Notes under the pieces: model-generated
What the model was told of the DNA's origin: nothing
Seen by the model: the letters and a program-made list of their open reading frames with translations, nothing else
Databases searched by the model: none
Source: DASWJZ01 sp963720705
GTDB lineage: Bacteria; Pseudomonadota; Alphaproteobacteria; Rhizobiales; Afifellaceae
Direction of reading: 5' to 3'
Assembly: GCA_963720705.1 (NCBI GenBank)
Contig: CAVRGJ010000002.1
Location: forward strand, 248,001-312,000
DNA length: 64,000 nucleotides
Shown: piece by piece, positions 53,377 to 62,022 of the stretch
How positions within the stretch are numbered: the stretch's first letter is position 1
Layout: every line of letters starts with the position of its first letter
Program-made: the position numbers and the translations under genes

Positions 53377-54498
53377 TTGCGTGCTGCGATCATCGGAACC
53401 GGCGGCATTGCGCGTGTCCACGCGAGTGTGATCCGCGACCTCGGTGGCGAGCTTGTCGCAGTTTGCGGGCGCACTCTCGCCGGCGCGAAAGCGGCGTTCC
53501 CGAAGGTCGAGGCGTTCGACGACCCGGCGCGCATGCTCTCAGATTGCGGGCCCGACGTCGTGCACGTCTGCTCGCCGAACCATCTTCACGCCGAACATAG
53601 CATCGCTGCTTTCGCCTCCGGTGCGCACGTGCTTTGCGAGAAGCCGATGGCGACCAGCCTCGCCGATTGCCGCCGCATGATTGAGGCAGCGGAGAAGCAC
53701 CGGCGTGTCGGCGCTATCGCCTACACCTATCGCGGTTACCCACTCGTCCAGCTGCTGCGCCGCAGAGTCGCTGCCGGCGACTTCGGGACGCTCCGCCGCT
53801 TCAGCGGCTGCTATCTTTCGCAGGATGTCTTCGCTCCGGACAAATATGTATGGATGTTCACGCCGGGTACGACAGGGCGCTCCTACGCGCTGATGGATCT
53901 CGGCATCCATTGGCTGCACCTCGTCGAATTTGTTTCCAATCAGACGATCGAAGAGATCACCGCGCTCTTCTCGACGCATCAGCCGGACCGCGTGTGGCGC
54001 GGGCAGCCCGGCGAGGGGCCGCGTCCGCCGGGGCCGCCGACCGATGGCGGCGGCGTCGCCGTCCACTGCGAGCTTGAGGACCAGGCGGACCTCTTGATTC
54101 GCCTCAGCGGGGGCGCTGCCGGGTGCGCGACGATCAGCGGCGTTTCCCCCGGTCACCCGAACACCATCGTGCTCTCGGTCGACGGGTCGCAGCGCGGCTT
54201 CGAATGGAATCAGCAGGAGCCCAATTCCTACGTTGAGTTTAACACCACGGGCAACGTCGAGCGCCAACGCGCGCCTGACGATCTGCCGGCCGATATCGCC
54301 TGGATGTCGCGACTGCCGGCCGGCCACGCCGAAGGCTACGTGGACGCATTCCGCAACATCGTCGCGCAGGCATGGTCTGCGATGCGCGGCGAGGCGAGCG
54401 ACTATCCGAACTTCGCCGATGGGATGCGAGGCATCGCACTTATCGAGGCGGCGGTGACGAGCGCCAAGGACCGGCGGCCGGTCCGGGTTGCTGGCTGA
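53377..54498 (+). CDS. Gfo/Idh/MocA-family oxidoreductase
   Basis: The family start MRAAIIGTGGIARVHA corresponds to TTG at 53377, with GGGAGG 8 bases upstream; longer frames begin before or within the operator and are unlikely. HVLCEKPMATS carries the catalytic lysine K89, and YALMDLGIHWLHLVEF the conserved DxGxH pattern. The 373-residue product is the third enzyme of this family in the regulon. It begins the fourth transcript, ahead of the second importer. NAD(P)-dependent oxidation of a sugar or cyclitol is likely. Confidence 0.86.
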   Translation: MRAAIIGTGGIARVHASVIRDLGGELVAVCGRTLAGAKAAFPKVEAFDDPARMLSDCGPDVVHVCSPNHLHAEHSIAAFASGAHVLCEKPMATSLADCRRMIEAAEKHRRVGAIAYTYRGYPLVQLLRRRVAAGDFGTLRRFSGCYLSQDVFAPDKYVWMFTPGTTGRSYALMDLGIHWLHLVEFVSNQTIEEITALFSTHQPDRVWRGQPGEGPRPPGPPTDGGGVAVHCELEDQADLLIRLSGGAAGCATISGVSPGHPNTIVLSVDGSQRGFEWNQQEPNSYVEFNTTGNVERQRAPDDLPADIAWMSRLPAGHAEGYVDAFRNIVAQAWSAMRGEASDYPNFADGMRGIALIEAAVTSAKDRRPVRVAG

Positions 54499-54515
54499 AC
54501 GAGGGAGATCGGACG

Positions 54516-54596
54516 ATGGGCGATCGCGGAAGGAAGGTCATCAGGTTTGCGCCGGCCGCGCGACCGCGCCGTTTGATTGCGGAGTCGGGCGGCTAG
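54516..54596 (+). CDS. Possible 26-residue small protein
   Basis: GAGGGAG precedes the ATG at 54516 and the frame stops at 54596. It fills most of the gap between the oxidoreductase and the ATPase genes. The peptide MGDRGRKVIRFAPAARPR ends LIAESGG and is basic. It may only provide ribosome traffic into the next gene; there is no evidence of a folded product. Confidence 0.25.
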   Translation: MGDRGRKVIRFAPAARPRRLIAESGG

Positions 54597-54610
54597 AGGA
54601 AGGCGCGCTG

Positions 54611-55858
54611 ATGACTTCCGTCGTTATTGGATCTGCCGACGTCGGGAGACGCCGAGAGTGGCCGGGAACTGACATGACCAGCGAGCAGCCCGAATCGGCA
54701 CCACGCGGGCGCAGCCACAAAGCGGCGCGCACTCCGGCCGCCGACCGGACTGCGCTGGCGACTGCCGCAGTCGAGCTCCGCGGCCTGACCGTCCGCTACA
54801 AGAATCTCGTCGCGCTCGACGGCGTCGACTTCAGCATCCGCGAAGGCGAGTTCTTCTCGCTCCTCGGGCCGAGCGGCTGCGGCAAGACCACCACCCTCAA
54901 CGTCATCGGCGGCTTCATCGAGGCGGACGAGGGCGAAGTCTTGATCGAAGGCCGCTCGGTCACGCGCATGCCGGCCTATCGCCGGCCCGTCAACACGGTG
55001 TTCCAGTCCTACGCGCTCTTCCCGCACATGACGGTGGAGGAGAACGTCGGCTTCGGACTGCGCATGGCCGGGGCCGCGCCTGCCGAGATCAAGAAGCGCA
55101 CGGCGGATGCGCTGGCTCTCGTGTCGCTTCTCGATCGCGGGGAGCGCCGGCCGGATCAGCTGTCCGGCGGTCAGCAGCAGCGCGTCGCATTAGCGCGCGC
55201 CCTGATAAACCGCCCCTCGGTGCTCCTCCTCGATGAGCCGCTCGGCGCCCTCGATCTCAAATTGCGTAAGCAGATGCAGTGGGAGCTGACGCGCATCCAG
55301 CGCGAGATCGGAATCACCTTCATCTATGTCACGCACGACCAGGAAGAAGCCATGACGATGTCCGACCGCATCGCGGTCATGAATCATGGCCGCGTCATGC
55401 AGGTCGGGACACCGCAGGAGATCTACGACCACCCTGCAAACCTCTTCGTCGCCGACTTCATCGGTACGTCGAACGTGCTCAAAGGCAAGGTTCTCGACGC
55501 CGCCGGCGACTGGATCACCGTGCTGCTCGACCTCGGTGCAAGTGTTCGCGTGCCCTATGATGGGCTGAAGCAGCGGATAGGCCGGGTGTCGGTCGTCGTC
55601 CGCCCGGGTCACATGCAGCTCGCGAGCGTTCCAGCCGCGACGTCGGACACCAACACAATTTCGGGCACGGTCGCCAACGTTGCCTACCTCGGCATGCATC
55701 TACAGGTGACGGTCGCGACGCCGCATGGGGTCGACCTGACCGTCGTCGAGCCGCTGTCCGCCGATCGTCGGGAGCGCGTTGTTCCGGCTTCCGGCAGTGC
55801 CATCCATGTGACCTGGCCCGCCGCGCTTTCGCTCTGCTTCGACGACGAAGGGTCATGA
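54611..55858 (+). CDS. ABC importer ATPase (PotA-like)
   Basis: ATG 54611 has GAGGAAGG at good spacing; an internal ATG at 54674 is the alternative. The 415-residue protein has a disordered N terminus, then Walker A GPSGCGKTT, VFQSYALFPHM, LSGGQQQRVALARAL, SVLLLDEPLGALDLKLRKQM and HDQEEAMTMSDRI. A TOBE region follows (GTVANVAYLGMHLQV). It is a paralogue of the ATPase at 42616, with many identical core motifs. It serves the second importer of the regulon. Confidence 0.9.
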   Translation: MTSVVIGSADVGRRREWPGTDMTSEQPESAPRGRSHKAARTPAADRTALATAAVELRGLTVRYKNLVALDGVDFSIREGEFFSLLGPSGCGKTTTLNVIGGFIEADEGEVLIEGRSVTRMPAYRRPVNTVFQSYALFPHMTVEENVGFGLRMAGAAPAEIKKRTADALALVSLLDRGERRPDQLSGGQQQRVALARALINRPSVLLLDEPLGALDLKLRKQMQWELTRIQREIGITFIYVTHDQEEAMTMSDRIAVMNHGRVMQVGTPQEIYDHPANLFVADFIGTSNVLKGKVLDAAGDWITVLLDLGASVRVPYDGLKQRIGRVSVVVRPGHMQLASVPAATSDTNTISGTVANVAYLGMHLQVTVATPHGVDLTVVEPLSADRRERVVPASGSAIHVTWPAALSLCFDDEGS

Positions 55859-55922
55859 ACGCGTTTTCCGCGGACACTGGCGCGGTGTGTTCCAGTGCGC
55901 AGAACGACGACAGGAGGGAGCA

Positions 55923-57023
55923 ATGGTAAGAAAGCACACTCGCCGAGAGTTTCTCAGGAACTCGGCCCTGGGCGGCCTCGCTGCCGCAGGCCTTGCAAAG
56001 ACTTCGCTGATTTCCCCGGCCCACGCCGCCCTGGAAGGACCTCTCAACATTCTCTCCTGGGGTAGCCGCAATTTCTCCGTCGAGATCGACGACTTCCTCA
56101 AGGAAACCGGCGTGCACGTGAACTTTGTCGGCGCGTCGGGAAACTCGGAGAACCTGGCGAAGATCAAGCTCGGCGGCGGCGAGCAGTTCGACATCGTCGG
56201 TGTCGACGCGCTCTGGGTCCCAAAATTCTACGACGAAGGCGTCATCGAGGTTTTCGACTTCGAGAAGATGCCCGAATACGCCGACATGTTCGACGAGTTC
56301 AAGAAGATGACTGTCTGGAAGGTCGGCGACATGTGGATGGCGCAGCCCTGGGCATGGTCGCCGCTGGTGCTTTGGTACAATGCGGACGAGATCAAGACAC
56401 CTCCGACCAGCATCAACTTCCTGTTCGACCCGTCACTGAAGGAGCGCATCGCGCTGACGCGCCAGCAAGAAGATGTCGTGGCCTGGATGGGTATCGCGAG
56501 CGGCGCCAAGAAGCCCTACGACATGACGGACGAGGAGTTGGCCAACGCGAAGGAGGCCCTCAAGCGGCTCATGCCTAATGTCCTGAAGTTCCCGCCGCAG
56601 GAGGAGGAGCTCGTCCGCCTCGCCGTCGATGGCAGCATCTGGGTGACGGCGCTAAGCTCGGGCGGAGCCCTCAGGATCAAGGAGGCGGGCGGGCCGAATT
56701 TTAAGGGGTTCCTGCCACCGGAGGGGTATCTCGGCTACTTCGACGGCGACTGTATCGTGAAGGGCGCCGCCCATCGCGAAACGGCGCTTGCATGGTTAGG
56801 GCACCGCGTGCACGCCAGCTATGTCCTTGCCAACGTGGAGAAATACAAGCGCCCGTTGGCCTACAGAGGTGCGCTCGAGACCCTCAAGCAACAGGGACGC
56901 TCCGACTTCGCGCATGAGGTCTACTACGACCAGCCGGAGATCCTGTCGAAGATGGTCGTGATCGGACCTCCGCCCAATCTCGGCGCCTACCTCGACGTGT
57001 TCAACGAGGTCGTCGGCGGTTAG
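55923..57023 (+). CDS. ABC importer substrate-binding protein (PotD-like), Tat-exported
   Basis: AGGAGGGAG lies immediately before ATG 55923. The 366-residue product has a twin-arginine signal (HTRREFLRNSALGGLAAAGL, cleavage near AHA) and a PotD-like mature part: LNILSWGSRNFSVEIDDFLKETGVHVNFVGASGNSENLAKIKLGGGEQFDIVG split over the first 90 residues. It differs clearly from the first binding protein, so the two importers may bind different forms of the substrate or different related compounds. A strong hairpin follows the gene. Confidence 0.88.
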   Translation: MVRKHTRREFLRNSALGGLAAAGLAKTSLISPAHAALEGPLNILSWGSRNFSVEIDDFLKETGVHVNFVGASGNSENLAKIKLGGGEQFDIVGVDALWVPKFYDEGVIEVFDFEKMPEYADMFDEFKKMTVWKVGDMWMAQPWAWSPLVLWYNADEIKTPPTSINFLFDPSLKERIALTRQQEDVVAWMGIASGAKKPYDMTDEELANAKEALKRLMPNVLKFPPQEEELVRLAVDGSIWVTALSSGGALRIKEAGGPNFKGFLPPEGYLGYFDGDCIVKGAAHRETALAWLGHRVHASYVLANVEKYKRPLAYRGALETLKQQGRSDFAHEVYYDQPEILSKMVVIGPPPNLGAYLDVFNEVVGG

Positions 57024-57031
57024 CAAGACGC

Positions 57032-57059
57032 GGCCCGGCGGCGAAGCGACCGCCGGGCC
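57032..57059 (+). terminator. Strong intra-operon hairpin after the binding-protein gene
   Basis: GGCCCGGCGG and CCGCCGGGCC pair perfectly over 10 bases around CGAAGCGA. It starts 8 bases after the binding-protein stop codon and has no T-run. In importer operons such hairpins commonly protect the binding-protein mRNA and reduce transcription or translation of the permease genes, which fits here. Confidence 0.6.
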
Positions 57060-57081
57060 ACCTTCGTGCGAGGATGGGCGT

Positions 57082-57963
57082 GTGACGAAAGCCGTGGCTG
57101 TGCCGGGCGGAAAGAGGCAGCGGCTTGCGTTGCCGCTACTTGCGTTCCTTCCGATCACGCTCCTCGATTTCGTGCTGTTCGTGATGCCCATGATCGTCAT
57201 GGGTATCGTGAGCGTGCTGGTGATCGACGAGTTCGAGGTGACGCGCCAGCTCACTGCGAAGAGCTATCTCTTCTTTCTCGGCAACCCGCTCTATCTGAAG
57301 GTGCTCGGAAAGAGCCTTGTGATGGCGCTCGCCACCACGATCATCTGCATCGTGTTGTCGTTTCCCTTCGCCTTCTTTCTGGCCAAGCTGCCGCGCGCCA
57401 TCCAGAGAACCATGCTGGTGCTCGTGATCCTTCCGTTCTGGACGAGCTACTTGCTGCGCGTCTACGCCTGGATAGCGGTGCTCGGCGAGCGCGGCCTCAT
57501 CAATCGGGCGCTGGTGGGCCTCCACATCGTGGATTCGCCGCTGCGTGTCCTGCTCTACAACGACTACGCGATCGTCCTCGTCGCCGTGTACCTCTACATC
57601 CCCTACAGCGCGCTTGCGCTCTACACGAACATCGAGCGGCTCGACAGCTCGCTCATTAAGGCGGCGATGGATCTCGGCGCACGGCCGCACCAGGTCTTTC
57701 TGCACGTGCTCCTGCCGCTGACGCTGCCGGGCATATTCGCCTCCTTCATCTTCGTCTTCATCCCCATGCTCGGCGAGTATGTCACGCCGACGATTATCGG
57801 CGGCGCGCACGGACTGATGATCGTCAACGTCATCGTGTCGCAGATCCAGGCGCTTCGCTTCGGCATCGGCTCGGCGATGGTGTTCGTCCTCGTCGGCCTG
57901 ATCCTCCTTCTCGTGGTGGCGCTGCGCAAAGCTGCGCGGTTGGAGAAGATCTATGGGTTCTGA
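57082..57963 (+). CDS. ABC importer permease (PotB-like)
   Basis: GTG 57082 follows a CGAGGA sequence. The 293-residue protein has about six membrane helices (LLAFLPITLLDFVLFVMPMI at the start) and the EAA loop KAAMDLGARPHQVFLHVLLPL. It pairs with the permease that starts at 57953, overlapping its last 11 bases. Together they correspond to the two halves that are fused in the first importer at 40841. Confidence 0.9.
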   Translation: MTKAVAVPGGKRQRLALPLLAFLPITLLDFVLFVMPMIVMGIVSVLVIDEFEVTRQLTAKSYLFFLGNPLYLKVLGKSLVMALATTIICIVLSFPFAFFLAKLPRAIQRTMLVLVILPFWTSYLLRVYAWIAVLGERGLINRALVGLHIVDSPLRVLLYNDYAIVLVAVYLYIPYSALALYTNIERLDSSLIKAAMDLGARPHQVFLHVLLPLTLPGIFASFIFVFIPMLGEYVTPTIIGGAHGLMIVNVIVSQIQALRFGIGSAMVFVLVGLILLLVVALRKAARLEKIYGF

Positions 57964-58732
57964 GGGCAAGATGTCGCCGCTCTTGCGCGCGCACGGCGTC
58001 GCAATCTACGTCTTTCTCTACCTTCCGATCGCGCTGCTCATATTCTTTTCCTTCAACAAGAACCCATCCGGGACCTTTCCGGTCACCGGGCTGACGCTCG
58101 ACTGGTACAGGCAGCTCGGCGCCGACTATTTTCTGCTCAACTCCTTCAAGAACAGCATCATCATCGCGCTGACCGCGGCGCCCATTGCGACACTTATCGG
58201 CACGCTCTGTGCGTTCGGGCTGGTGCGCACCAATTTCCGCTTCAAAGCGCTTTTCAGCAGCTTCATCCTCATGCCGATGGTCGTGCCGGGAATCCTCCTC
58301 GGAGCGGCGCTTCTCATCGTGCTCCGGGCGATCCTCGGCGTACAGCTCTCGATCTGGACGGCGGTGATGGGGCACGTGGTGGTGACGACCCCCTATGCCG
58401 TTCTGGCGGTCGCGACCCGTCTCTACGGCTACGACCGCAGCCTCGATGCCGCCGCGGCTGATCTCGGCGCAAATCCGCTGCGCGTGCTTTGGCACGTCAC
58501 GCTGCCCCTCATCCTGCCGGGCATCCTGGCTTCGCTTCTGATCGTCTTCACCGTTTCCCTCGACACGTTCGGCGTGACCTTTTTCACGATCGGGCCGCGC
58601 GGCACGCTTCCGATGTACATCTGGGCGCAGGTGGAGATGGGGATCAGGCCGACGGTGAACGCGCTTGGCACATTGTTCATCATCGGATCGATCGCGGTTC
58701 TTTTTGTCGCCAATCTGTTGCTGCGGCGGTGA
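57953..58732 (+). CDS. ABC importer permease (PotC-like)
   Basis: The ATG at 57953 lies within the end of the preceding permease gene. The 259-residue product has about six helices (AIYVFLYLPIALLIFFSFN at the start) and the EAA loop AAAADLGANPLRVLWHVTLPL. It completes the second importer and is the last gene of the regulon. The tRNA-Leu gene begins 81 bases further on, on the other strand. No T-rich terminator was seen between them. Confidence 0.9.
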   Translation: MGSEGKMSPLLRAHGVAIYVFLYLPIALLIFFSFNKNPSGTFPVTGLTLDWYRQLGADYFLLNSFKNSIIIALTAAPIATLIGTLCAFGLVRTNFRFKALFSSFILMPMVVPGILLGAALLIVLRAILGVQLSIWTAVMGHVVVTTPYAVLAVATRLYGYDRSLDAAAADLGANPLRVLWHVTLPLILPGILASLLIVFTVSLDTFGVTFFTIGPRGTLPMYIWAQVEMGIRPTVNALGTLFIIGSIAVLFVANLLLRR

Positions 58733-58813
58733 GTTCAGCCGTTCCCGGCGCCGCGCCAAGTAACTGATTTTCAGTGTGGGACTATGGGTCTTTCCGGGTC
58801 TTGGACGAAGACT

Positions 58814-58899
58814 TGGTGCCCCTGGCCGGACTCGAACCAGCACACCCTTGCGGGCAGCAGATTTTGAGTCTGCCGCGTCTACCATTCCGCCACAGGGGC
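58814..58899 (-). tRNA. tRNA-Leu (anticodon CAA)
   Basis: Read on the minus strand, the acceptor stem GCCCCTG pairs with CAGGGGC, the T-arm is GGTTCGAGTCC, and the anticodon stem is GCAGA/TCTGC around the loop CTCAAAA. The anticodon is CAA (58866-58864), so it reads UUG. A long variable arm, as expected for leucine, and an encoded CCA (58816-58814) are present. Confidence 0.95.
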
Positions 58900-58910
58900 A
58901 CTAAGCCGCG

Positions 58911-58939
58911 GATATGGCGGAGCGCCGCCGGCCGGTCAA
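58911..58939 (-). promoter_or_regulatory. Promoter of tRNA-Leu
   Basis: On the minus strand, TTGACC (58939-58934) and CATATC (58916-58911) are separated by 17 bases, and the tRNA 5' end follows 12 bases downstream. This fits a sigma70 promoter for a stable RNA. Confidence 0.55.
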
Positions 58940-58966
58940 TCGGCGAATTCCGCCCAAATCTCGTGT

Positions 58967-59530
58967 ATGAGACGGGCCATGCTGAGCCCTGGTCCAATTG
59001 CCGCAAACGCCGCCGGCCTGCCGCAGGCCGACGCGTTGCGCCGGCTTCTGCCGCTCGCCTTCGCAATGTTTCTGATCGCCGCCGCGACCATCCTCGGCGC
59101 GCTCGGCTTTGAACATATCGGCGGCTATTTGCCCTGCCATCTCTGCCTGCTTGAGCGCGTGCCCTACTACATCGGGCTGCCGGTCGCTGCGCTCGCGGCG
59201 CTTGCGATCTTCGCGAAGGCCCCGCGGAAGGCCGTCGCTGTGCTCTTCGCGATCTTTGCCGCGCTGATGCTCTACAACGCCGGGCTTGCCGCCTACCATG
59301 CCGGAGTCGAATGGGGCTTTTGGCAGGGGCCCGCGTCGTGCTCCCCTTCGATCAGCATCGACAGCGCGGCCGACCTTTTGAACCAGCTTGAGAACACGCA
59401 TGCGCCGAGCTGCACGGAAGCGGCGCTCCGAATTTTCGGTATTTCGCTCGCCGGCTACAACGTGCTGATCTCCGCACTGCTTGCCGCGCTCGGGATTGCC
59501 GGCGCGCGCGGTGCATGGCGTGCCGCCTGA
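58967..59530 (+). CDS. dsbB: DsbB-family disulfide bond formation protein
   Basis: The 187-residue protein has four membrane helices. CHLC lies after the first helix (GGYLPCHLCLLERVPYY), and a second cysteine pair in the later periplasmic loop (GPASCSPS and HAPSCTEA). This is the DsbB layout: it passes electrons from DsbA to quinone. The start could be ATG 58967 or 58979; neither has a strong ribosome-binding site. No dsbA is nearby. The stop is 4 bases from the end of the convergent HNH gene. Confidence 0.88.
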   Translation: MRRAMLSPGPIAANAAGLPQADALRRLLPLAFAMFLIAAATILGALGFEHIGGYLPCHLCLLERVPYYIGLPVAALAALAIFAKAPRKAVAVLFAIFAALMLYNAGLAAYHAGVEWGFWQGPASCSPSISIDSAADLLNQLENTHAPSCTEAALRIFGISLAGYNVLISALLAALGIAGARGAWRAA

Positions 59531-59533
59531 GGC

Positions 59534-60091
59534 TTAAGGCTCCAGCACCGCGTCCCAATAGAGATAGTCGAGCCAGCTTTCGTGCAGATAGTTGGGCGGG
59601 AAGAGTCGCCCGTTGTTATGCAAGTCGTGCACGGTCGGCTCGAACGGCGCCTGTCTCGGCCACATCTTCACTTCGCGGCAGCCCTTGTTGCCCTTCTTCA
59701 AATTGCAGGGGGCGCAGGCCGTGACGACGTTCGACCACGTCGTGTGCCCGCCGCGCGAGCGGGGCAGCAGATGGTCGAACGTCAAATCCTCGTCGGCACC
59801 GCAATATTGGCATTGGAAGCGGTCGCGGAGGAAGACGTTGAAACGGGTGAAGGCGGGGTGGCGGGAAGGCTTGATATAGGTCTTCAGCGATACGACGCTC
59901 GGAAGCCTCATCTCGAAGCTCGGACTTCGCACCTTGAACTGGTACTCCGATACGATGTTCACCCGCTCCAGGAAGACGGCCTTGATGGCGTCCTGCCAGC
60001 CCCACAGCGACAGCGGATAGTAGCTGAGCGGCCGGTAGTCGGCGTTCAGAACCAGCGCCGGATGCGCCTCGGGCGATACGTGAACGGTCAT
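59534..60091 (-). CDS. HNH endonuclease family protein
   Basis: I place the start at 60091 (MTVHVSPEAHPALVLNADYRPLS), the conserved N terminus of this alphaproteobacterial group; a TTG at 60142 gives a longer product. The HNH core is FQCQYCGADEDLTFDHLLPRSRGGHTTWSNVVTACAPCN in two halves, with CxxC pairs for structural zinc and the catalytic histidine in FDHLLPRSRGG. The 185-residue protein is a lone chromosomal nuclease; its role is not known to me. It is not linked to a restriction or phage module here. Confidence 0.85.
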   Translation of the reverse strand: MTVHVSPEAHPALVLNADYRPLSYYPLSLWGWQDAIKAVFLERVNIVSEYQFKVRSPSFEMRLPSVVSLKTYIKPSRHPAFTRFNVFLRDRFQCQYCGADEDLTFDHLLPRSRGGHTTWSNVVTACAPCNLKKGNKGCREVKMWPRQAPFEPTVHDLHNNGRLFPPNYLHESWLDYLYWDAVLEP

Positions 60092-60154
60092 GTTCGACGC
60101 CGCAGATCCTGCCGGGCGGGGACGATTCCCCTCCTTTTCCAATAGTCTACAGCG

Positions 60155-60200
60155 GCGGTGTCAGTCTTGTGAAGCTATGCCTTCGCGGCTCTGACACCGC
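60155..60200 (-). terminator. Hairpin after the GGDEF gene
   Basis: GCGGTGTCAG (60155-60164) and CTGACACCGC (60191-60200) pair perfectly. Inside them GTGAAG (60169-60174) pairs with CTTCGC (60181-60186), with one G-T pair. It lies 36 bases downstream of the GGDEF gene. No T-run follows, so it may be a rho-aided or RNA-stabilising structure. Confidence 0.45.
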
Positions 60201-60235
60201 CTGCGGCAATCTGCGGCAGCGCTCCGCCGCCGGGC

Positions 60236-61891
60236 TCAGGAGGCGAGGGCGACCGCCTGTCCGTCGAAAATCACCCGGTTGCGGCCGGCGCGCTTGGCGC
60301 AATAGAGCGCCGAATCGGCGCGGTCGACAAGGTCGTCGGGCAGGGGTCGGCCGTGTTCGCCGGCCGTAGCCGCGACGCCGACGCTGACGGTGACGCATGC
60401 GCTGGAGCTGCCCTGATGGGCGATATTGAGCGCCTCTACGCTCTCTCGCAGCGCCTCGCCGATCACCCGCGCCTTGGCGAGATCCGTGTCGGGCAGGAGC
60501 AGCGCGAACTCCTCTCCGCCGATGCGGGCGGCGAAGTCGCCGGCGCGGCGCGCGGTGTCGTCGAGCACCCTCGCCACGCGCCTCAGGCAGGCGTCGCCCT
60601 CCACGTGCCCGTAGCAATCGTTGAACTTCTTAAAATGGTCGACATCGATCGCGAGCAGCGCCAGCGGCGCACCGCCGCGCCGGGCGCGGCGCCATTCGGC
60701 CGCAAGCTGCTCGTCAAAACTTCTGCGGTTGGCGATCCCGGTGAGCGCGTCCTTGTTGGCGAGATTGGAGAGGGTCTCGTTCGCGCGGCGCAATTCTTCT
60801 TCGCGCGCGCGAAGCTGCGACGCCATGTGATTGAACGTTTCGCCGAGGCGCTTCAGCTCGGGCGCCAGTCCCTCCGTCGGAATGCGAGTGTCGAGGTCGC
60901 CGGAGCCAAGCCGCGCGGCGCCGCGGGTGAGGTTGCGTATCGGGCGCATGAGCAAGCGCTCGCTGCCGAACCAGATCATGAGAAACGAGACGACGCCGGC
61001 AAGCAGTATCTTGCCGATCTCGGTGCGGACCACGCGGTCGGCGGTCGCGATCACGCCGTCGAGCGGCATCATGACCGCGAGGATGGCGTTGGTGTCTTCG
61101 AGCCGCACGTGGCTGACGATCCGCGGGACGCCGTCCAGGCTATCGGACCGAGCCGTGCCGTCAGGTGCATTCACGATCGCAGTAAACGCTGTGTTTTGCG
61201 AAAGCGGCCGTCCGATCCACGTCTCCGGCCCAGGGTATGCCGCGATCACGGTGTCGCCGCTGTCGAGAAGCAGCACCTCGGCGCCGGTTCGCGCGCCGAT
61301 CTCGGCGGCGAGCTTGCTCAGCCAGTCCACTTCGATCATGGCGGAGACGACAGTTTCGACCGCGCCGTTCCTCATGCGCGGCATGGCCGCGGCCACGCCC
61401 GGCCGCCCCGACACGCGTCCGACGACGTAGTCGCCAAGCACGAAGCCGCGCGAGGCGATGGCATCTTTGAAGAAGGGGCGATCGGCAATCGAGGCCGAGA
61501 CGGGGTGATCGGCGTTCGTGCATATCGCACGGCCGTCGAGGCCAACCACCCAAAGCGAGCGAAGCCAGGGCAGGTCGTCGACGATGCTGTTGAATGACGC
61601 CTGGCAGGCCGAGCCCGCATCGGCCGCACTTAACGGGAGATCGGTCGCAAGCTGGAGGAGCGCCTTGGCGTCGGCGATCACTTCGGCTTGGCGCTCTGAA
61701 CCGCTTTGCGCGAGACCGGCGACCTGCGCCTCAACCGTTGCGATTTCCTGTTCGCGGATGCGGGTCAGCTCGTGAACGCGGTCGACGATCAGAATCGCCA
61801 CAATCAGAAAGAGGAGGAGGGCGAGATTTGCACGGAGGCTGAACCGCGCAAAGAACGCACGGCTGCGCTGGAGGCTGTTGGCGACGCGCAT
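60236..61891 (-). CDS. Membrane diguanylate cyclase (sensor-HAMP-GGDEF)
   Basis: The 551-residue protein has a first membrane helix (LALLLFLIVAILIVDRV), a periplasmic dCACHE-like sensor (about 45-290) and a second helix (ILLAGVVSFLMIWFG). A HAMP domain (PIRNLTRGAARLGSGDLDTRIP) and a C-terminal GGDEF domain follow, with FAARIGGEEFALLLPD as the active GGEEF loop and GIANRRSFDEQL. The intact loop implies synthesis of cyclic di-GMP. No inhibitory RxxD motif was seen directly upstream of it. The gene is monocistronic. Confidence 0.9.
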   Translation of the reverse strand: MRVANSLQRSRAFFARFSLRANLALLLFLIVAILIVDRVHELTRIREQEIATVEAQVAGLAQSGSERQAEVIADAKALLQLATDLPLSAADAGSACQASFNSIVDDLPWLRSLWVVGLDGRAICTNADHPVSASIADRPFFKDAIASRGFVLGDYVVGRVSGRPGVAAAMPRMRNGAVETVVSAMIEVDWLSKLAAEIGARTGAEVLLLDSGDTVIAAYPGPETWIGRPLSQNTAFTAIVNAPDGTARSDSLDGVPRIVSHVRLEDTNAILAVMMPLDGVIATADRVVRTEIGKILLAGVVSFLMIWFGSERLLMRPIRNLTRGAARLGSGDLDTRIPTEGLAPELKRLGETFNHMASQLRAREEELRRANETLSNLANKDALTGIANRRSFDEQLAAEWRRARRGGAPLALLAIDVDHFKKFNDCYGHVEGDACLRRVARVLDDTARRAGDFAARIGGEEFALLLPDTDLAKARVIGEALRESVEALNIAHQGSSSACVTVSVGVAATAGEHGRPLPDDLVDRADSALYCAKRAGRNRVIFDGQAVALAS

Positions 61892-62022
61892 CGTTTCCCC
61901 CGTTGTCGGGCGCGTTGTCGCATCCAGCCGTAAAGAATTGGCGCAACCCGAATGGTGAAATTTATGGAATGACGCTGCTTACCTTGTGGGCAGGGCGAGC
62001 GGGAAAACGGGCCCCGAAATGC

